Source: Thermodesulfatator indicus DSM 15286 (GTDB taxonomy: Bacteria; Desulfobacterota; Thermodesulfobacteria; Thermodesulfobacteriales; Thermodesulfatatoraceae). Taken from it: a stretch of DNA of 64,000 nucleotides. Each line of letters starts with the position of its first letter. The first letter of the stretch is position 1. A program made the translations under genes and the position numbers. The notes beneath the pieces are model-generated. The model was not told where the DNA came from. It saw nothing but the letters and a program-made list of their open reading frames with translations, and did no database searches. Location of the stretch: positions 1,851,244 to 1,915,243 of the forward strand of contig NC_015681.1 of the NCBI RefSeq assembly GCF_000217795.1, read 5' to 3'. Shown piece by piece: positions 34,001-43,497 of this stretch.

Positions 34001-35003
34001 AATAGACCCCAACAATCTTACTGGCCCACAAAAGGCGGCTATCTTTCTTCTTACCATGGGGGAAGAATTTACCGCTCAGGTTTATCAATATCTTTCTGAA
34101 GAAGAGATAAAACGTATTGGTATTGAAATGGCAAGGCTTGACTATATTCCTTCTGAAGCAGTCAAAAAAGTACTTGACGAAGCTAACATGGAAAGTCGTG
34201 AGCTTCTGGCTGATCTTACTGTTTCACCAGATGATTTCTTGCAACAAAGTCTAGTCAAAGCTTACGGTGAAAAGGGTAAAGAAATATATGAAGAGATTCG
34301 TCAAGAACTTGGCCCCAAAGTTTTTGAGAAGCTTCGCCGCCTTGATCCCAGGACGATTGCCAATTTTTTGCGCAATGAACACCCGCAAACTATAGCCATT
34401 ATTTTGGTTCATCTAGATGCTGATCTGGCCGGTCAGGTACTAGCTCATCTTCCTGAAAAATTGAGGAGTGAAGTAGTTTTTCGTATTGCCGAGCTTGACA
34501 AGGTAGATCCAGAAATAATTCAGGAAATAAGTGCTGCTCTTGAAGAAGAGCTCGAAGCCGTGGGCGGTACTTTTAGCAAGAAATTAGGTGGCGTTGAAAG
34601 AGCAGCAGAGATTTTATCACATGTAAGTCGAGACCTCGAGGAGGAAATACTTTCAGAAGTAGAAGAGGAAAACCCCAACTTGGCCGAAGAGGTGCGCAAA
34701 TATCTCTTTACCTTTGAAGACTTACTTAAAGTGGACGACACAGCTATCCAGGCCATATTAAAAGAAATTTCCACTGAGGATCTCAAACTAGCCTTAAAGA
34801 CTGCCTCTGAAGAATTACGCGAGAAGTTCTTTAGCAACATGAGTGCCAGGGCCGCTCAGCTCCTTAAAGAGGATCTTGAAATTATGGGCCCTGTCAGAGT
34901 GGCTGATGTGGAAGCCGCTCAGCAAAACATTATCAAAGTAGCCAAACGCCTAGAACAGGAAGGTAAAATTGTCTTGGCAGTAGGGGAGGATGAATTTGTC
35001 TAA
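33990..35003 (+). CDS. fliG: Flagellar motor switch protein FliG
   Basis: 337 residues. The rotor switch subunit that contacts MotA. Signatures: LTGPQKAAIFLLTMGEEF at the N-terminus, EHPQTIAIILVHLD in the middle domain, and the charged C-terminal helix region (FFSNMSARAAQLLKEDLE, MGPVRVADVEAAQQNI). Overlaps fliF and fliH. Confidence 0.95.
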   Translation: MPTKIDPNNLTGPQKAAIFLLTMGEEFTAQVYQYLSEEEIKRIGIEMARLDYIPSEAVKKVLDEANMESRELLADLTVSPDDFLQQSLVKAYGEKGKEIYEEIRQELGPKVFEKLRRLDPRTIANFLRNEHPQTIAIILVHLDADLAGQVLAHLPEKLRSEVVFRIAELDKVDPEIIQEISAALEEELEAVGGTFSKKLGGVERAAEILSHVSRDLEEEILSEVEEENPNLAEEVRKYLFTFEDLLKVDDTAIQAILKEISTEDLKLALKTASEELREKFFSNMSARAAQLLKEDLEIMGPVRVADVEAAQQNIIKVAKRLEQEGKIVLAVGEDEFV

Positions 35004-35832
35004 AATAATCAAAGGTGAAAAGGTAAAGGTTTTTAATTTCTTTGTTCCAGAGGGTTCGGAGGAGAATTTTAATTCCTTCTCTGAACTTTTGCCTGAAGAA
35101 GCCTGGCAAGAGATAGAAAAAAGGCGCCAGGTAGAGCAGGAAATACAAGAAGAAAATAAGGAAGAAAATGTCGAAACAAGAGTTAAATCCTCTTCCGAAG
35201 AAAATGAAAACCTTAAACATCAAGATTTAGATGAAAAATTAAATACAGAGGTAGAATCTTTTGATATTTCTCAGCTTTCGGTGGACGAACTTTTACAACA
35301 TCCAGAAATTTCTAAACGTATTGCCTTGTTAGAACAGGAGGCCTATGAAAAAGGTTTTGCTCAAGGTCAAAGAGATGGGGCAGCCCTGGGGAAAAAGCAA
35401 TATGAAACACTTACTAACAGGCTTTCGGCTTTAGTAACTAGTTTAGAAAAAGCTATTGAAGAACACGTTCTTTCTTTTGAGCCTCAGCTAGTTTCAATAG
35501 TAAAAACAATTGTTTATGCAATTATTCAACAAGAAGTAAGTACTAATCCTAAGATTATACAGACATCTTTAAAAGAGGCCCTTTCCCACGTGGTTGACCA
35601 AACCCGTGTACGAATCCATTTAAATCCTGATGATATGGAATTTATAGAAGACATTATGGGAGCGGTAAGAGAGGAGCTTTCACGCCTAAAAGATTTTGAA
35701 ATCATACCTGATACAAATATTGGTCGTGGAGGATGTATTTTAGAAACAGATTTCGGCTTGATTGACGCTACCCTTGAACGGCGCTTCAAAGAAATTTTTG
35801 CGGGACTAAGCGATGAAAGTGCCAGATCTTAG
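34990..35832 (+). CDS. fliH: Flagellar export regulator FliH
   Basis: 280 residues. FliH binds and restrains the FliI ATPase and tethers it to the export gate. A long Glu/Lys-rich N-terminal region is followed by the GxxxG-type stretch (AYEKGFAQGQRDGAALGKKQYE), then a VSIVKTIVYAIIQQEVSTNP segment and the C-terminal domain with IHLNPDDMEFIED. Overlaps fliG by 14 bases and fliI by 20 bases. Confidence 0.9.
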   Translation: MNLSKIIKGEKVKVFNFFVPEGSEENFNSFSELLPEEAWQEIEKRRQVEQEIQEENKEENVETRVKSSSEENENLKHQDLDEKLNTEVESFDISQLSVDELLQHPEISKRIALLEQEAYEKGFAQGQRDGAALGKKQYETLTNRLSALVTSLEKAIEEHVLSFEPQLVSIVKTIVYAIIQQEVSTNPKIIQTSLKEALSHVVDQTRVRIHLNPDDMEFIEDIMGAVREELSRLKDFEIIPDTNIGRGGCILETDFGLIDATLERRFKEIFAGLSDESARS

Positions 35833-37123
35833 CCAATTTTTAACAGCAGTTAAAAATGTTGAACCTGTTTCGGTATGTGGCCAGGTAAAAAGAGTAGTAG
35901 GCCTTGTGGTAGAGGCCCAGGGCCCCAATGTGAGTGTGGGTGGACTTTGTGAGATTGAAGTTTCGAATGGGCAAAACATTTTAGCCGAAGTAGTAGGTTT
36001 TAAAGATGAGCGGGTTTTACTCATTCCTTTTGGGGACCCAAGAGGAATAGAGCCAGGAAGTAAGGTTTATTGGCGTCGTGAAAGTGGAGTAAGGGTAGGG
36101 GAGGCGCTTTTAGGGCGAGTAATTGATGCTTTGGGAAAACCCCTTGATGGTCGAAAATTACCTCCCCTTGAAGACGTTTATCCCATACATGCTGAACCAC
36201 TTAAGCCTTTTGAGAGAGCCCGTATAGAGGAACCCCTTGATGTAGGTGTGCGGGCTATAAATGCCCTTTTGACCGTAGGGAAAGGCCAGCGTATTGCTAT
36301 CATGGCTGGCTCAGGAGTGGGGAAGTCAACGCTTCTTGGCATGATGGCCCGTCACACCAAGGCCGATGTAAACGTTATTGCTCTTATCGGAGAACGCGGC
36401 CGTGAGGTGCGTGAGTTTTTGGAAAGGGATCTTGGAGAAGATGGCCTGAAACGCTCAGTAGTGGTGGTGGCTACTTCTGATCAGCCTCCTCCCTTGAGGC
36501 TTAGAGGTGCCTATTTGGCTATGGCGGTGGCCGAATTTTTTAGAGACAAGGGTGCTGATGTACTTCTTATGATGGATTCTCTTACAAGGTTTTGTATGGC
36601 TGGCCGAGAAGTAGGGCTTGCCATAGGTGAGCCGCCTACGGCTAGAGGATATACCCCTTCTGTTTTTGCTGCTCTTCCAAGGCTCTTAGAAAGGCCTGGT
36701 CCCAGTGCAAGAGGGGGTAGTATTACAGGAATTTTTACCGTCTTGGTTGAGGGTGATGACTTTAACGAACCTGTAGCCGACGCTGTAAGGTCTATTGTAG
36801 ATGGTCACATTTGTTTAACAAGAGAGTTGGCCCACCAGGGCCACTATCCAGCCATTGATATTTTGCAAAGTATCAGCCGGGTGATGAAAGATATCGTGTC
36901 CCAAGAGCAAATTGAAGCGGCCAAAGAGTTGGTCAATATTCTTGCTATTTACAGAAAAGCTGAAGATCTTATAAATATTGGCGCTTATGTTAAAGGCAGT
37001 AATCCTCAGATTGATAGGGCCCTTAATAAAATCGAGGTCATTAACAGTTTTTTACGTCAAAATATAGATGAAAAAGCTGATTTTGAAACCAGTGTAAAAA
37101 GGCTTATAGAGGTGGTGAAATGA
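35813..37123 (+). CDS. fliI: Flagellum-specific ATPase FliI
   Basis: 436 residues. The hexameric ATPase of the flagellar type III export apparatus. Walker A is MAGSGVGKST and Walker B is DVLLMMDSLTRF; the signature IGERGREVREFLERDLG and GEPPTARGYTPSVFA are present. Overlaps fliH and fliJ. Confidence 0.96.
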   Translation: MKVPDLSQFLTAVKNVEPVSVCGQVKRVVGLVVEAQGPNVSVGGLCEIEVSNGQNILAEVVGFKDERVLLIPFGDPRGIEPGSKVYWRRESGVRVGEALLGRVIDALGKPLDGRKLPPLEDVYPIHAEPLKPFERARIEEPLDVGVRAINALLTVGKGQRIAIMAGSGVGKSTLLGMMARHTKADVNVIALIGERGREVREFLERDLGEDGLKRSVVVVATSDQPPPLRLRGAYLAMAVAEFFRDKGADVLLMMDSLTRFCMAGREVGLAIGEPPTARGYTPSVFAALPRLLERPGPSARGGSITGIFTVLVEGDDFNEPVADAVRSIVDGHICLTRELAHQGHYPAIDILQSISRVMKDIVSQEQIEAAKELVNILAIYRKAEDLINIGAYVKGSNPQIDRALNKIEVINSFLRQNIDEKADFETSVKRLIEVVK

Positions 37124-37560
37124 AGAGACCATCTAAGGTCTTGAAAACACTTCTTTGGGTAAGGGAACTTAAAGAAAGTCAGGCCCAGCAAGAGTATATA
37201 AGGGCGGAGCAAGCCCTTCTAGAGCTTAAAGAGATGCTAAAAGATATTGCCCAAAAACCCAAAGAGATTTTTAACGAAATCGAAGGAAAAACCTTTAGTG
37301 GTTCTGAAATAAAAGTTTTCTATCAGCATGTTGAACAACTTTTAGCGGAGAAAGAAAAGATAGAAGGTATTTTAGAGCGCAAGAACCAAGAGGTTGAAAA
37401 CTTAAGAAGAAAGGCTGTAGCCGCTTATCAAAAGCGACGGGTAGCCGAGGTTCTCTGGACTCGCGCAAAAGAAAAGTATCTTAAAAAGCTTATGGAAGAA
37501 GAGATGAAAACCATTGAGGATATCGTGATAGTGAGGGGAAGGCGCCATGAAAATTTCTAG
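37120..37560 (+). CDS. fliJ: Flagellar export chaperone FliJ
   Basis: 146 residues, almost entirely a charged coiled coil (KELKESQAQQEYIRAEQALLELKEM ... MEEEMKTIEDIV in parts), the expected form of FliJ, which sits in the centre of the FliI ring. Identity comes mainly from size, predicted coiled coil and position after fliI, with overlaps on both sides. Confidence 0.85.
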   Translation: MKRPSKVLKTLLWVRELKESQAQQEYIRAEQALLELKEMLKDIAQKPKEIFNEIEGKTFSGSEIKVFYQHVEQLLAEKEKIEGILERKNQEVENLRRKAVAAYQKRRVAEVLWTRAKEKYLKKLMEEEMKTIEDIVIVRGRRHENF

Positions 37561-38110
37561 GCTGATGCCGCTTATATTGTTTTTGGCTTTTTTAAAATTT
37601 GTTGTGGCGGGAACTTATTTCTTTCTTTTTCATCAAGGCAAATTTTCTTTGGCTGTGGCAGAGGCCAAAGCTGAAGCTAAAACCCAAAATGGAAATGAAG
37701 ATATTTTTTCCTGCCCCAAGGCCCTTTATGAAGCTCTTAGAATAGAAAAAGAACGCCTTGCTCAAGAAAAAGAGTCTTTGGCCCAAGAAAAGGCAAGGCT
37801 TTCTCTTCTTGAAAAACAGATTCAACGAAGGCTTGCCGCTCTCGAAAATCTGAATGAAGAAGTAGAACAGAAATTAAACGAACTTAAAGTTATCAAAACC
37901 AAACGTTTTAAGCTTTTGGTAGGGGCCTATGGAAATATGAAACCCTCTAAAGCGGCCAAGTTGCTAGTAGCTATGGAGCCAGAAATGGCCATAAAGATCC
38001 TTTCGGCACTAAAAACCGAACAAGTAGCCCGTATCCTTTCAGCCATGCCACCTGAGAAGGCGGCGTCTTTGGCAGAGGCCCTTTCCGGTCTTCCACCACG
38101 GGAGATGTAG
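37547..38110 (+). CDS. MotE-like protein with MgtE N-terminal-type domain
   Basis: 187 residues. One N-terminal membrane segment (LMPLILFLAFLKFVVAGTYFFLF) precedes a Lys/Glu-rich coiled coil (EKERLAQEKESLAQEKARLS). The C-terminus has an MgtE-N / FliG-like helical repeat (MKPSKAAKLLVAMEPEMAIKIL, QVARILSAMPPEKAASLAEAL). Proteins of this architecture sit after fliJ in many species and are called MotE or FlbB-like; they act in the periplasm with the motor. Last gene of the flagellar run here; overlaps fliJ by 14 bases. Confidence 0.8.
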   Translation: MKISRLMPLILFLAFLKFVVAGTYFFLFHQGKFSLAVAEAKAEAKTQNGNEDIFSCPKALYEALRIEKERLAQEKESLAQEKARLSLLEKQIQRRLAALENLNEEVEQKLNELKVIKTKRFKLLVGAYGNMKPSKAAKLLVAMEPEMAIKILSALKTEQVARILSAMPPEKAASLAEALSGLPPREM

Positions 38111-38180
38111 AACTTTAAGGGTTTAATGGGGTAGAAAAGCAAGTTAGCAATGGAAAAGAGAAAATATTTTGCAAAGGTCT

Positions 38181-38801
38181 CTATTTATTAATTTTTACTT
38201 TTATTAAAATATTTTGGGCGTTTTCAGTCATTTTGAGAGGCTTAACAAAGCCTTCTATCACTCCTGCCAATGTTTTCCGTACATATTTTTTAAGAGGAAT
38301 TCGCCTTCCGTTTACATAAAGGACAGCGCTTATTTCTTCTCGAGCAGCCTTAATGAGATGTTCTTCAATGAACTCGGTAATTTCTTTTATTTCTTCCAAA
38401 GAGAAATTTTTTCCATTTTCTATTGGGTAATCGGATATAGAAGCTATAAGACTTGAAACCTTGCCTTTAAGTGAGTTTTCATAAATACCTTTCTTTAAAA
38501 CTTCAAACTTTGGTATGCGGTCAACATGAGCAAAACCATCAGCTATTACTATATCGTAGCCATCGAAAATGCGGGTAATAATATAGTCAAAATTTTCATT
38601 ATCTACTTCTTGTTCTAAAAAAAGTCTTCCAAAATAAAGGCGAGCAACCGCCGAAACGTCAAGAGGTGCGAGTTGTTCACGGGGGAAAGTGACTTCCTTT
38701 AAAAGGCCAATCTTATAACCGCACTCCTTGAGTTCGGCGGCAATTTTATCGATAATTTCTTTTCTTTCTTCACAACCTATGAAAGCTATAACAGGTACCA
38801 T
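38181..38801 (-). CDS. MobB-like protein with degenerate nucleotide-binding loop
   Basis: 206 residues. MobB helps make the molybdopterin guanine dinucleotide cofactor of formate dehydrogenase. The overall pattern fits MobB: VPVIAFIGC, KECGYKIGLLKEVTF, DISAVARLYFGR-type middle, and DIVIADGFAHVDRIPKFEV (matching the MobB segment L-V-x-x-E-G-F-K-x-x-x-x-P-K-I-E-V). But the P-loop GxxGxGKT is replaced by GCEERKE, so ATP/GTP binding is doubtful. It follows fdhC by about 117 bases on the same strand. Function may be structural, or it could be a different accessory protein. Confidence 0.65.
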   Translation of the reverse strand: MVPVIAFIGCEERKEIIDKIAAELKECGYKIGLLKEVTFPREQLAPLDVSAVARLYFGRLFLEQEVDNENFDYIITRIFDGYDIVIADGFAHVDRIPKFEVLKKGIYENSLKGKVSSLIASISDYPIENGKNFSLEEIKEITEFIEEHLIKAAREEISAVLYVNGRRIPLKKYVRKTLAGVIEGFVKPLKMTENAQNILIKVKINK

Positions 38802-38849
38802 GTGTTAATCCGAGCTTTTTTATCCGCCAAAGCATCTAACGATAAGACG

Positions 38850-38905
38850 TAGTCACCGTGGCGATCTCAATCCCTTCTAGCGCAATGACAGTGTAATTTG
38901 TCGTC
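38850..38905. repeat. Dispersed repeat remnant, copy 5
   Basis: AGTCACCGTGGCGATCTCAATCCCTTCTAGCGCAATGACAG, seen in part, plus the tail TTTGTCGTCG shared with the long copies. It is degenerate and lies between fdhC and the MobB-like gene. Confidence 0.6.
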
Positions 38906-38917
38906 GTTTAATGTTCC

Positions 38918-39790
38918 CTAATTTAACTTATTTTTGAGTTTTTCGTAGTACTTGCTGTGAAGGATAGAAACTTCATCGGCAGATTTGTAGCCGGTAATCA
39001 TGCTCCAGAGAGCACCTTTAATGGCCACCATGGACATATAGATGTGAGTGAAATAAAGGGCTACAATAGCTATTCCCAATAAAATGTGAAGTAAAGTGTA
39101 AATACGAAGAGTTCCTGGAGAAACGTTAAAAAGATAGATGTAAAAGCCTGTAAAAAGCATAAAACCACCGCCTAAAGTAGCTAGCCAGAACCACATTTTT
39201 TGCCCGGCGTTATATTTTCCCGCAGGGATAGGGAACTTCTTTTTGCTAAGGTATCCTCCTAGAATGAGAAACCATTTTATATCGTAAGTAGCTGGTAACA
39301 TGTCCTTAAACCACATAATAAACATGGGTACTAAGGTGATACCGAAGCCGAAGGCAGAGATTAGATGCACATAGCGTGAGAATTTTACAAAAGTTCCTCC
39401 ACCAAAAAAATTGGCAAATATGATTATAAGCCCAGTAACCACCAAAAGGGAGAAAAATAGGGCTGCCAACCAGTGAATAACTCGGGCAAAGATGTCGTAA
39501 TAAAGAATTTGTTCGCCTTCGTGGGAAAACTTTTTAGGACCAATGATTAAATAGTGTAGAAAAAATACGCCGGGCACTCCTAATAATACCAAAAGATAAA
39601 CAAGTTTAAGCTTTGGTACGTAATTAATAAACCAGGCTGCATTTTTAGCCCAATCGCCCACAGTGGTATTGTAAAACTCTTTCCAAATATCTATGAGATA
39701 CGCTTGAGCTGGAAGGGTTTGGGCCAAAGTATGTCCGGCCATCAAAACAAACCCTAAAATAGTCAGCGTCCATAGCACACTTTTTTTCAT
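38918..39790 (-). CDS. Formate dehydrogenase cytochrome b subunit (FdnI/FdoI-like)
   Basis: 290 residues from the ATG at 39790 (GGAGG 9 bases upstream; a TTG at 39805 is in frame). The membrane subunit takes electrons from the FeS subunit to the quinone pool through two b hemes. A signal-like N-terminus (SVLWTLTILGFVLMAGHTLA) precedes four core transmembrane helices; heme-ligand histidines include those in VIHWLAALFF, YVHLISAFGFG and LLHILLGIAIVALYFTHIYMSMVAIKGALWSM, read in parts. It is downstream of fdhB in the fdh operon. Confidence 0.9.
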   Translation of the reverse strand: MKKSVLWTLTILGFVLMAGHTLAQTLPAQAYLIDIWKEFYNTTVGDWAKNAAWFINYVPKLKLVYLLVLLGVPGVFFLHYLIIGPKKFSHEGEQILYYDIFARVIHWLAALFFSLLVVTGLIIIFANFFGGGTFVKFSRYVHLISAFGFGITLVPMFIMWFKDMLPATYDIKWFLILGGYLSKKKFPIPAGKYNAGQKMWFWLATLGGGFMLFTGFYIYLFNVSPGTLRIYTLLHILLGIAIVALYFTHIYMSMVAIKGALWSMITGYKSADEVSILHSKYYEKLKNKLN

Positions 39791-39827
39791 TTTTATTACC
39801 TCCAATTTATTACCTCCAAAACAGAAA

Positions 39828-39850
39828 ATTGGGGGCTTTTAGCCCCCAAT
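39828..39850. terminator. Hairpin between fdhB and fdhC
   Basis: Perfect 10-bp stem ATTGGGGGCT / AGCCCCCAAT with a three-base loop. On the minus strand TTTCTGTTTT follows, so it may be a partial terminator that lowers fdhC expression, or an mRNA-stabilising structure. Confidence 0.6.
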
Positions 39851-39875
39851 AGCGAAATTTGTTTAAATTTAGCCG

Positions 39876-40427
39876 TTAAAGATTGCCTTTCCCACGGCGA
39901 GCAACCCGTTCTGTATATATTTCTGAAATTACGTCTGATTCTCCAGCTAACAGAGCTTTAGTAGCGCACATACCTGCACAGAGAGGAACTTTTCCTTCGG
40001 CGATACGGTTCTGTCCGTAAAGTTTCTTTTCCTCTTCGCTAAAAGTGGGAGCTGGCCCACCAGCACAGAAAGTACATTTGTCCATAACTCCGCGGGCACC
40101 AAAAGGACCGGTTTTGGGAAACTGTGGAGCACCAAAAGGACAAGCCATAAGACAATAGCCGCAACCAATACACTTGGTTTTATCGTGGAGGACTATACCA
40201 TCATCGCGCTTATAAATACATTTTGTCGGGCAGACGGCCATGCAAGCCGGATCAGAGCAGTGCATACAGGCAATGGATAAGCTTTTTTCGCCGGGTTTAC
40301 CTTCATTTATGGTTACCACCCGACGGCGATTAACACCTATTGGTAAATGGTGGCCTTCTTTACAGGCTACTACACATCCATAGCAAGCGACACAACGTTC
40401 TATATCGCAAATAAATTTCATCGCCAT
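39876..40427 (-). CDS. Formate dehydrogenase iron-sulfur (beta) subunit
   Basis: 183 residues from the ATG at 40427, with AGGAGG 7 bases upstream; an ATG at 40445 would add six residues. Four cysteine clusters for [4Fe-4S] centres: CVACYGCVVAC, CMHCSDPACMAVCP, CIGCGYCLMACP, and a fourth split cluster (CTFC, CAGMC). It carries electrons from the Sec/Mo active site in FdhA to the cytochrome b subunit. It lacks the C-terminal transmembrane helix of E. coli FdnH, so it depends on FdhC for attachment. Confidence 0.92.
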   Translation of the reverse strand: MAMKFICDIERCVACYGCVVACKEGHHLPIGVNRRRVVTINEGKPGEKSLSIACMHCSDPACMAVCPTKCIYKRDDGIVLHDKTKCIGCGYCLMACPFGAPQFPKTGPFGARGVMDKCTFCAGGPAPTFSEEEKKLYGQNRIAEGKVPLCAGMCATKALLAGESDVISEIYTERVARRGKGNL

Positions 40428-40452
40428 AGTTTTCCTCCTAATCAATAGTTAG

Positions 40453-40477
40453 ACGGAGCAGGTTTAACCTGCTCCGT
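40453..40477. other. Hairpin between fdhA and fdhB
   Basis: Perfect 11-bp stem ACGGAGCAGGT / ACCTGCTCCGT with a three-base loop. On the minus (transcribed) strand no T-run follows, so processing or stabilisation of the fdh transcript is more likely than termination. Confidence 0.55.
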
Positions 40478-40482
40478 TTCTT

Positions 40483-43239
40483 TTAAGCCTTTTTAATGCG
40501 GCAAAGAGATTCTTTTGTTCCCTGGATCTGGGTCTTTATGTCATAGCCATAGTTAGTCACTACATTGGCCGGTTCTCCAGTAGCGTAAGGTTCAAATCCC
40601 TGCGGATAGTTGCTGAGCATCGAGCGACCCATGAACATACCGGCAAAGCTGTATGGAATAAAAATAGTCTTGTCATCAACGCGTTCGGTGACTTTAAGCT
40701 TAATTTTAATGCGGCCACCCTCTGGAGATTCGATCCAGACAAATTCTCCGTCACGCAAGCCATAATCATTGGCTAGGCGCGGGTTAATCTCGGCATAAAC
40801 TTCGGGCATTAGTTCGGCTAGGTATTTGTTGCTTCTCGTTTCATCGCCACCACCCATGTGTTCCACTACACGACCAGTAATAAGTACAATGGGGAATTCT
40901 TTAGCCAGCTCTGGCTTCTGCTCACTCTTAAAGCGAGTGTAAACACGATAGTGGTCAGGCTTATCAGGATAGGTCGGATATTTTTTGATAAGGTCTGGAC
41001 GCGGTGAGTGTAGCGGCTCACGATGCTTGGGCACCGGATCAGGGAAGTTCCAGCAATAACAGCGGGCTCTCGCGTTTCCAAATGGTGCCATACCTCGTTT
41101 AATGGCCTCTTTGATAACGTTTTTGTCCGTCTTCCAGCCCGGAAATTCTGGATAACCGCCCATGATTTCACTTCCAGGGTTGGCTACTCCTTCTGCCGCG
41201 AGAAGGTTTTCTTTGCGACCATCAGGATAGGTGTATTCTGTGCCAAACCGGGCTCTAAATGGTAATCCACCCTTGGCTACTGGTTTAGATATATCGTAAA
41301 GAATTGGGGTGCCAGGGTGATTTTCTGTCCAGCAGGGCCAGGGAAGACCATAGTACTCACCATCACAAGGGCCACCTTTGGCCTGTAGAGTATCAATATC
41401 AAAGGTATGCCAGTTGTCGGTGTGTTTTTTGATGCGCTCTGGTAACCAGCCGCAAAGGCCGATGGTGAGACAGCCGTTGGCGATTTCACGGGTAACGTCT
41501 TCAGGTATTTTTTTGATGTTTTTGTAAAACTTATCCGCAAAACCAAAACGCTTGACGAATTCTTCCATTATTTCGTAGTCGGTTTTGCTATCATAAATTG
41601 GATTAACCACCTTATAACGCCACTGAGCCTGGCGAGAACTGCTGGTTACTGAGCCTTCGGTTTCATATTGAGAAGTAGAAGGCAACACATAAACATTGTC
41701 TTTTTCACACATGGCGGCGGTGGTGTTAAAGAATGGATCAATTACCACCACTAGGTCAAGCTGGTCAAAGGCCTTCTTCACTTTATGATATTGCGAAATG
41801 GATTGGGAAGATATCCCCCAGAAAACTACTGCTTTAATGGGGGTATATTGGGTTATTTTATCTTCCTGGATAACCCCTTGATACCAGCGGGCCAGGGTAA
41901 AACCAGGCTTATTCATATATTTTTTATTGTAAAATCGGGACTTAATCCACTCGTAATCCACGCCCCAGACTTTACACCAGTGCTTCCAAGCCTTGTCAGA
42001 AAGGCCGTAGTAGCCAGGAAGGGAGTGAGAAAGAATACACATATCTGTAGCGCCCTGGACGTTATCATGTCCACGGAAGATATTGGTTCCGCCACCAGAT
42101 TTACCCATGTTACCCAGCATTAGCTGTAAAATACAGCAGGCACGGGTATTTGAGCTTCCAATATGGTGCTGAGTGACGCCCATGCACCATACTACAGTGC
42201 CTGGACGATTTTCAGCTAAAAGCTTAGCAATACGCACTATCTCTTTGGCAGGCACACCGGTTATATCTTCCACTACTTCGGGTGTATAATGGGCCGCTTC
42301 TTTTTTAAGCTCTTCAAAACCAGCTACACGGGTACGGACAAATTCCTTGTCGTACCAGTCATTCTGGATGAGCTGATTGATAAGCCCCATAAGAAAGGCC
42401 GTATCTGTACCCGGGCGGATACGTACGTAATCTGTAGCTTTAGCGGCAAGTTTAGTAAAGCGCGGGTCAACTACAATTACCGGTGCGTTGTTAACTTCTT
42501 TGGCATAAAGGATATGCTGCATGGCCACTGGATGGGCCTCAGCAGCGTTTGACCCTATAAAAAAGAGAAGCTTAGAGTGACGAATATCATTGAAATTGTT
42601 GGTCATTGCCCCATAACCCCACGTGTTGGCCACCCCGGCCACCGTAGTGGAGTGTCATATGCGGGCTTGGTGGTCTATGTTGTTGGTACCCCAGAAGGCA
42701 GCTAATTTACGCTGGAGATAGGCCATTTCCGTGGAAACTTTGGCGCTTCCATTCCAATGAACAGCATCAGGGCCGTATTTTTTACGGATTTCGAGGAGTT
42801 TATTGCTGATTTCGTCAAAGGCCTGTTCCCAGGAAATTTTTACCCAGCGACCATTTTCTCTCTTAAGTGGATATTTGAGGCGCTTCTCACTATTTACCAT
42901 GTCAATGGCGCCTGCGCCCTTACAGCAATGCCCTCCACGGGAAACCGGGTGATCCTGAGCGATTTCCTGTCTTATCCAGACGTCGTTTTCAACTTCAGCG
43001 TAAATACCACATCCTACTGAACAATAGGTACAGATAGTACGAACGATTTTGGACTGACTATAAGGAGACTTTTTGCTCTTAGCCTCAGCCTCTTTACTCA
43101 AACGACCACTTAAGGCTAGCCCTGTAAGGGCTGTAACAGCCGCCGCAATCTTCATAAAAGAGCGACGAGCCACCTTGGGGTTTAAGGTAAACTTTTTGCC
43201 TGACGGGGCCCTTTTAGAGATCAATTTTCTGGCCGCCAT
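40483..43239 (-). CDS. Formate dehydrogenase catalytic (alpha) subunit, selenoprotein
   Basis: 918 residues when the in-frame TGA at 42655-42657 is read as selenocysteine (residue 195), joining two open frames. FdhA oxidises formate at a Mo or W bis-pterin centre. A Tat signal (ARRSFMK, Arg25-Arg26) sends it to the periplasmic side. The [4Fe-4S] motif CTYCSVGCG ... CCKG follows. The Sec motif QARI-U-HSTTVAG matches FdnG-type N-HARV-U-H. Molybdopterin-binding stretches (GGGTNIFRGHDNVQGATD, GRVVEHMGGGDETRSNKYL) are intact. AGGAGG precedes the start. A SECIS-like hairpin follows the UGA. Part of the operon from 45900 down to 38181. Confidence 0.95.
42627..42641 (-). promoter_or_regulatory. Putative SECIS element of fdhA
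   Basis: In the minus-strand mRNA, UGGCC pairs with GGCCA around the loop GGGGU, starting 13 bases and with its loop about 18 bases after the UGA. Position and the GU in the loop fit bacterial SECIS elements. Found by eye. Confidence 0.65.
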
Positions 43240-43259
43240 GAAAACACCTCCTAGTTTTT

Positions 43260-43442
43260 TTATCTTCTTAGAGTTTCGTAATACTTGCGAAAGGTCTCTG
43301 TTTCTCTGTAAAGCACCTCATTTTGAGAGCCGGTCTTCACTTTATTGGCCTTGGCTTTATTTGAGCCCAAAGCCAAAACCGCTCCAGCTACTACTATTGC
43401 TTTTTTGATAAACGAACGCTTGCCATCGTCTATCTTTGGCAT
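43260..43442 (-). CDS. Small Tat-signal protein of the formate dehydrogenase region
   Basis: 60 residues. GKRSFIKKAIVVAGAVLALGS is a Tat-like signal with a single K-R-S-F pair (K-R rather than R-R). It matches the short 'formate dehydrogenase region TAT target' proteins that lie next to fdhA; their function is unknown. GGGAGG precedes the ATG. fdhA follows after 20 bases. Confidence 0.78.
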   Translation of the reverse strand: MPKIDDGKRSFIKKAIVVAGAVLALGSNKAKANKVKTGSQNEVLYRETETFRKYYETLRR

Positions 43443-43497
43443 AAAAAACCTCCCTTCTTTTGTTTTAATGGCTTTATTTTGAACTTATCGACAAACT

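Noticed and set aside
40453-40477. Terminator between fdhA and fdhB
   Set aside because: The hairpin is strong, but the T-run lies on the plus strand, opposite to transcription; kept only as a structural feature.
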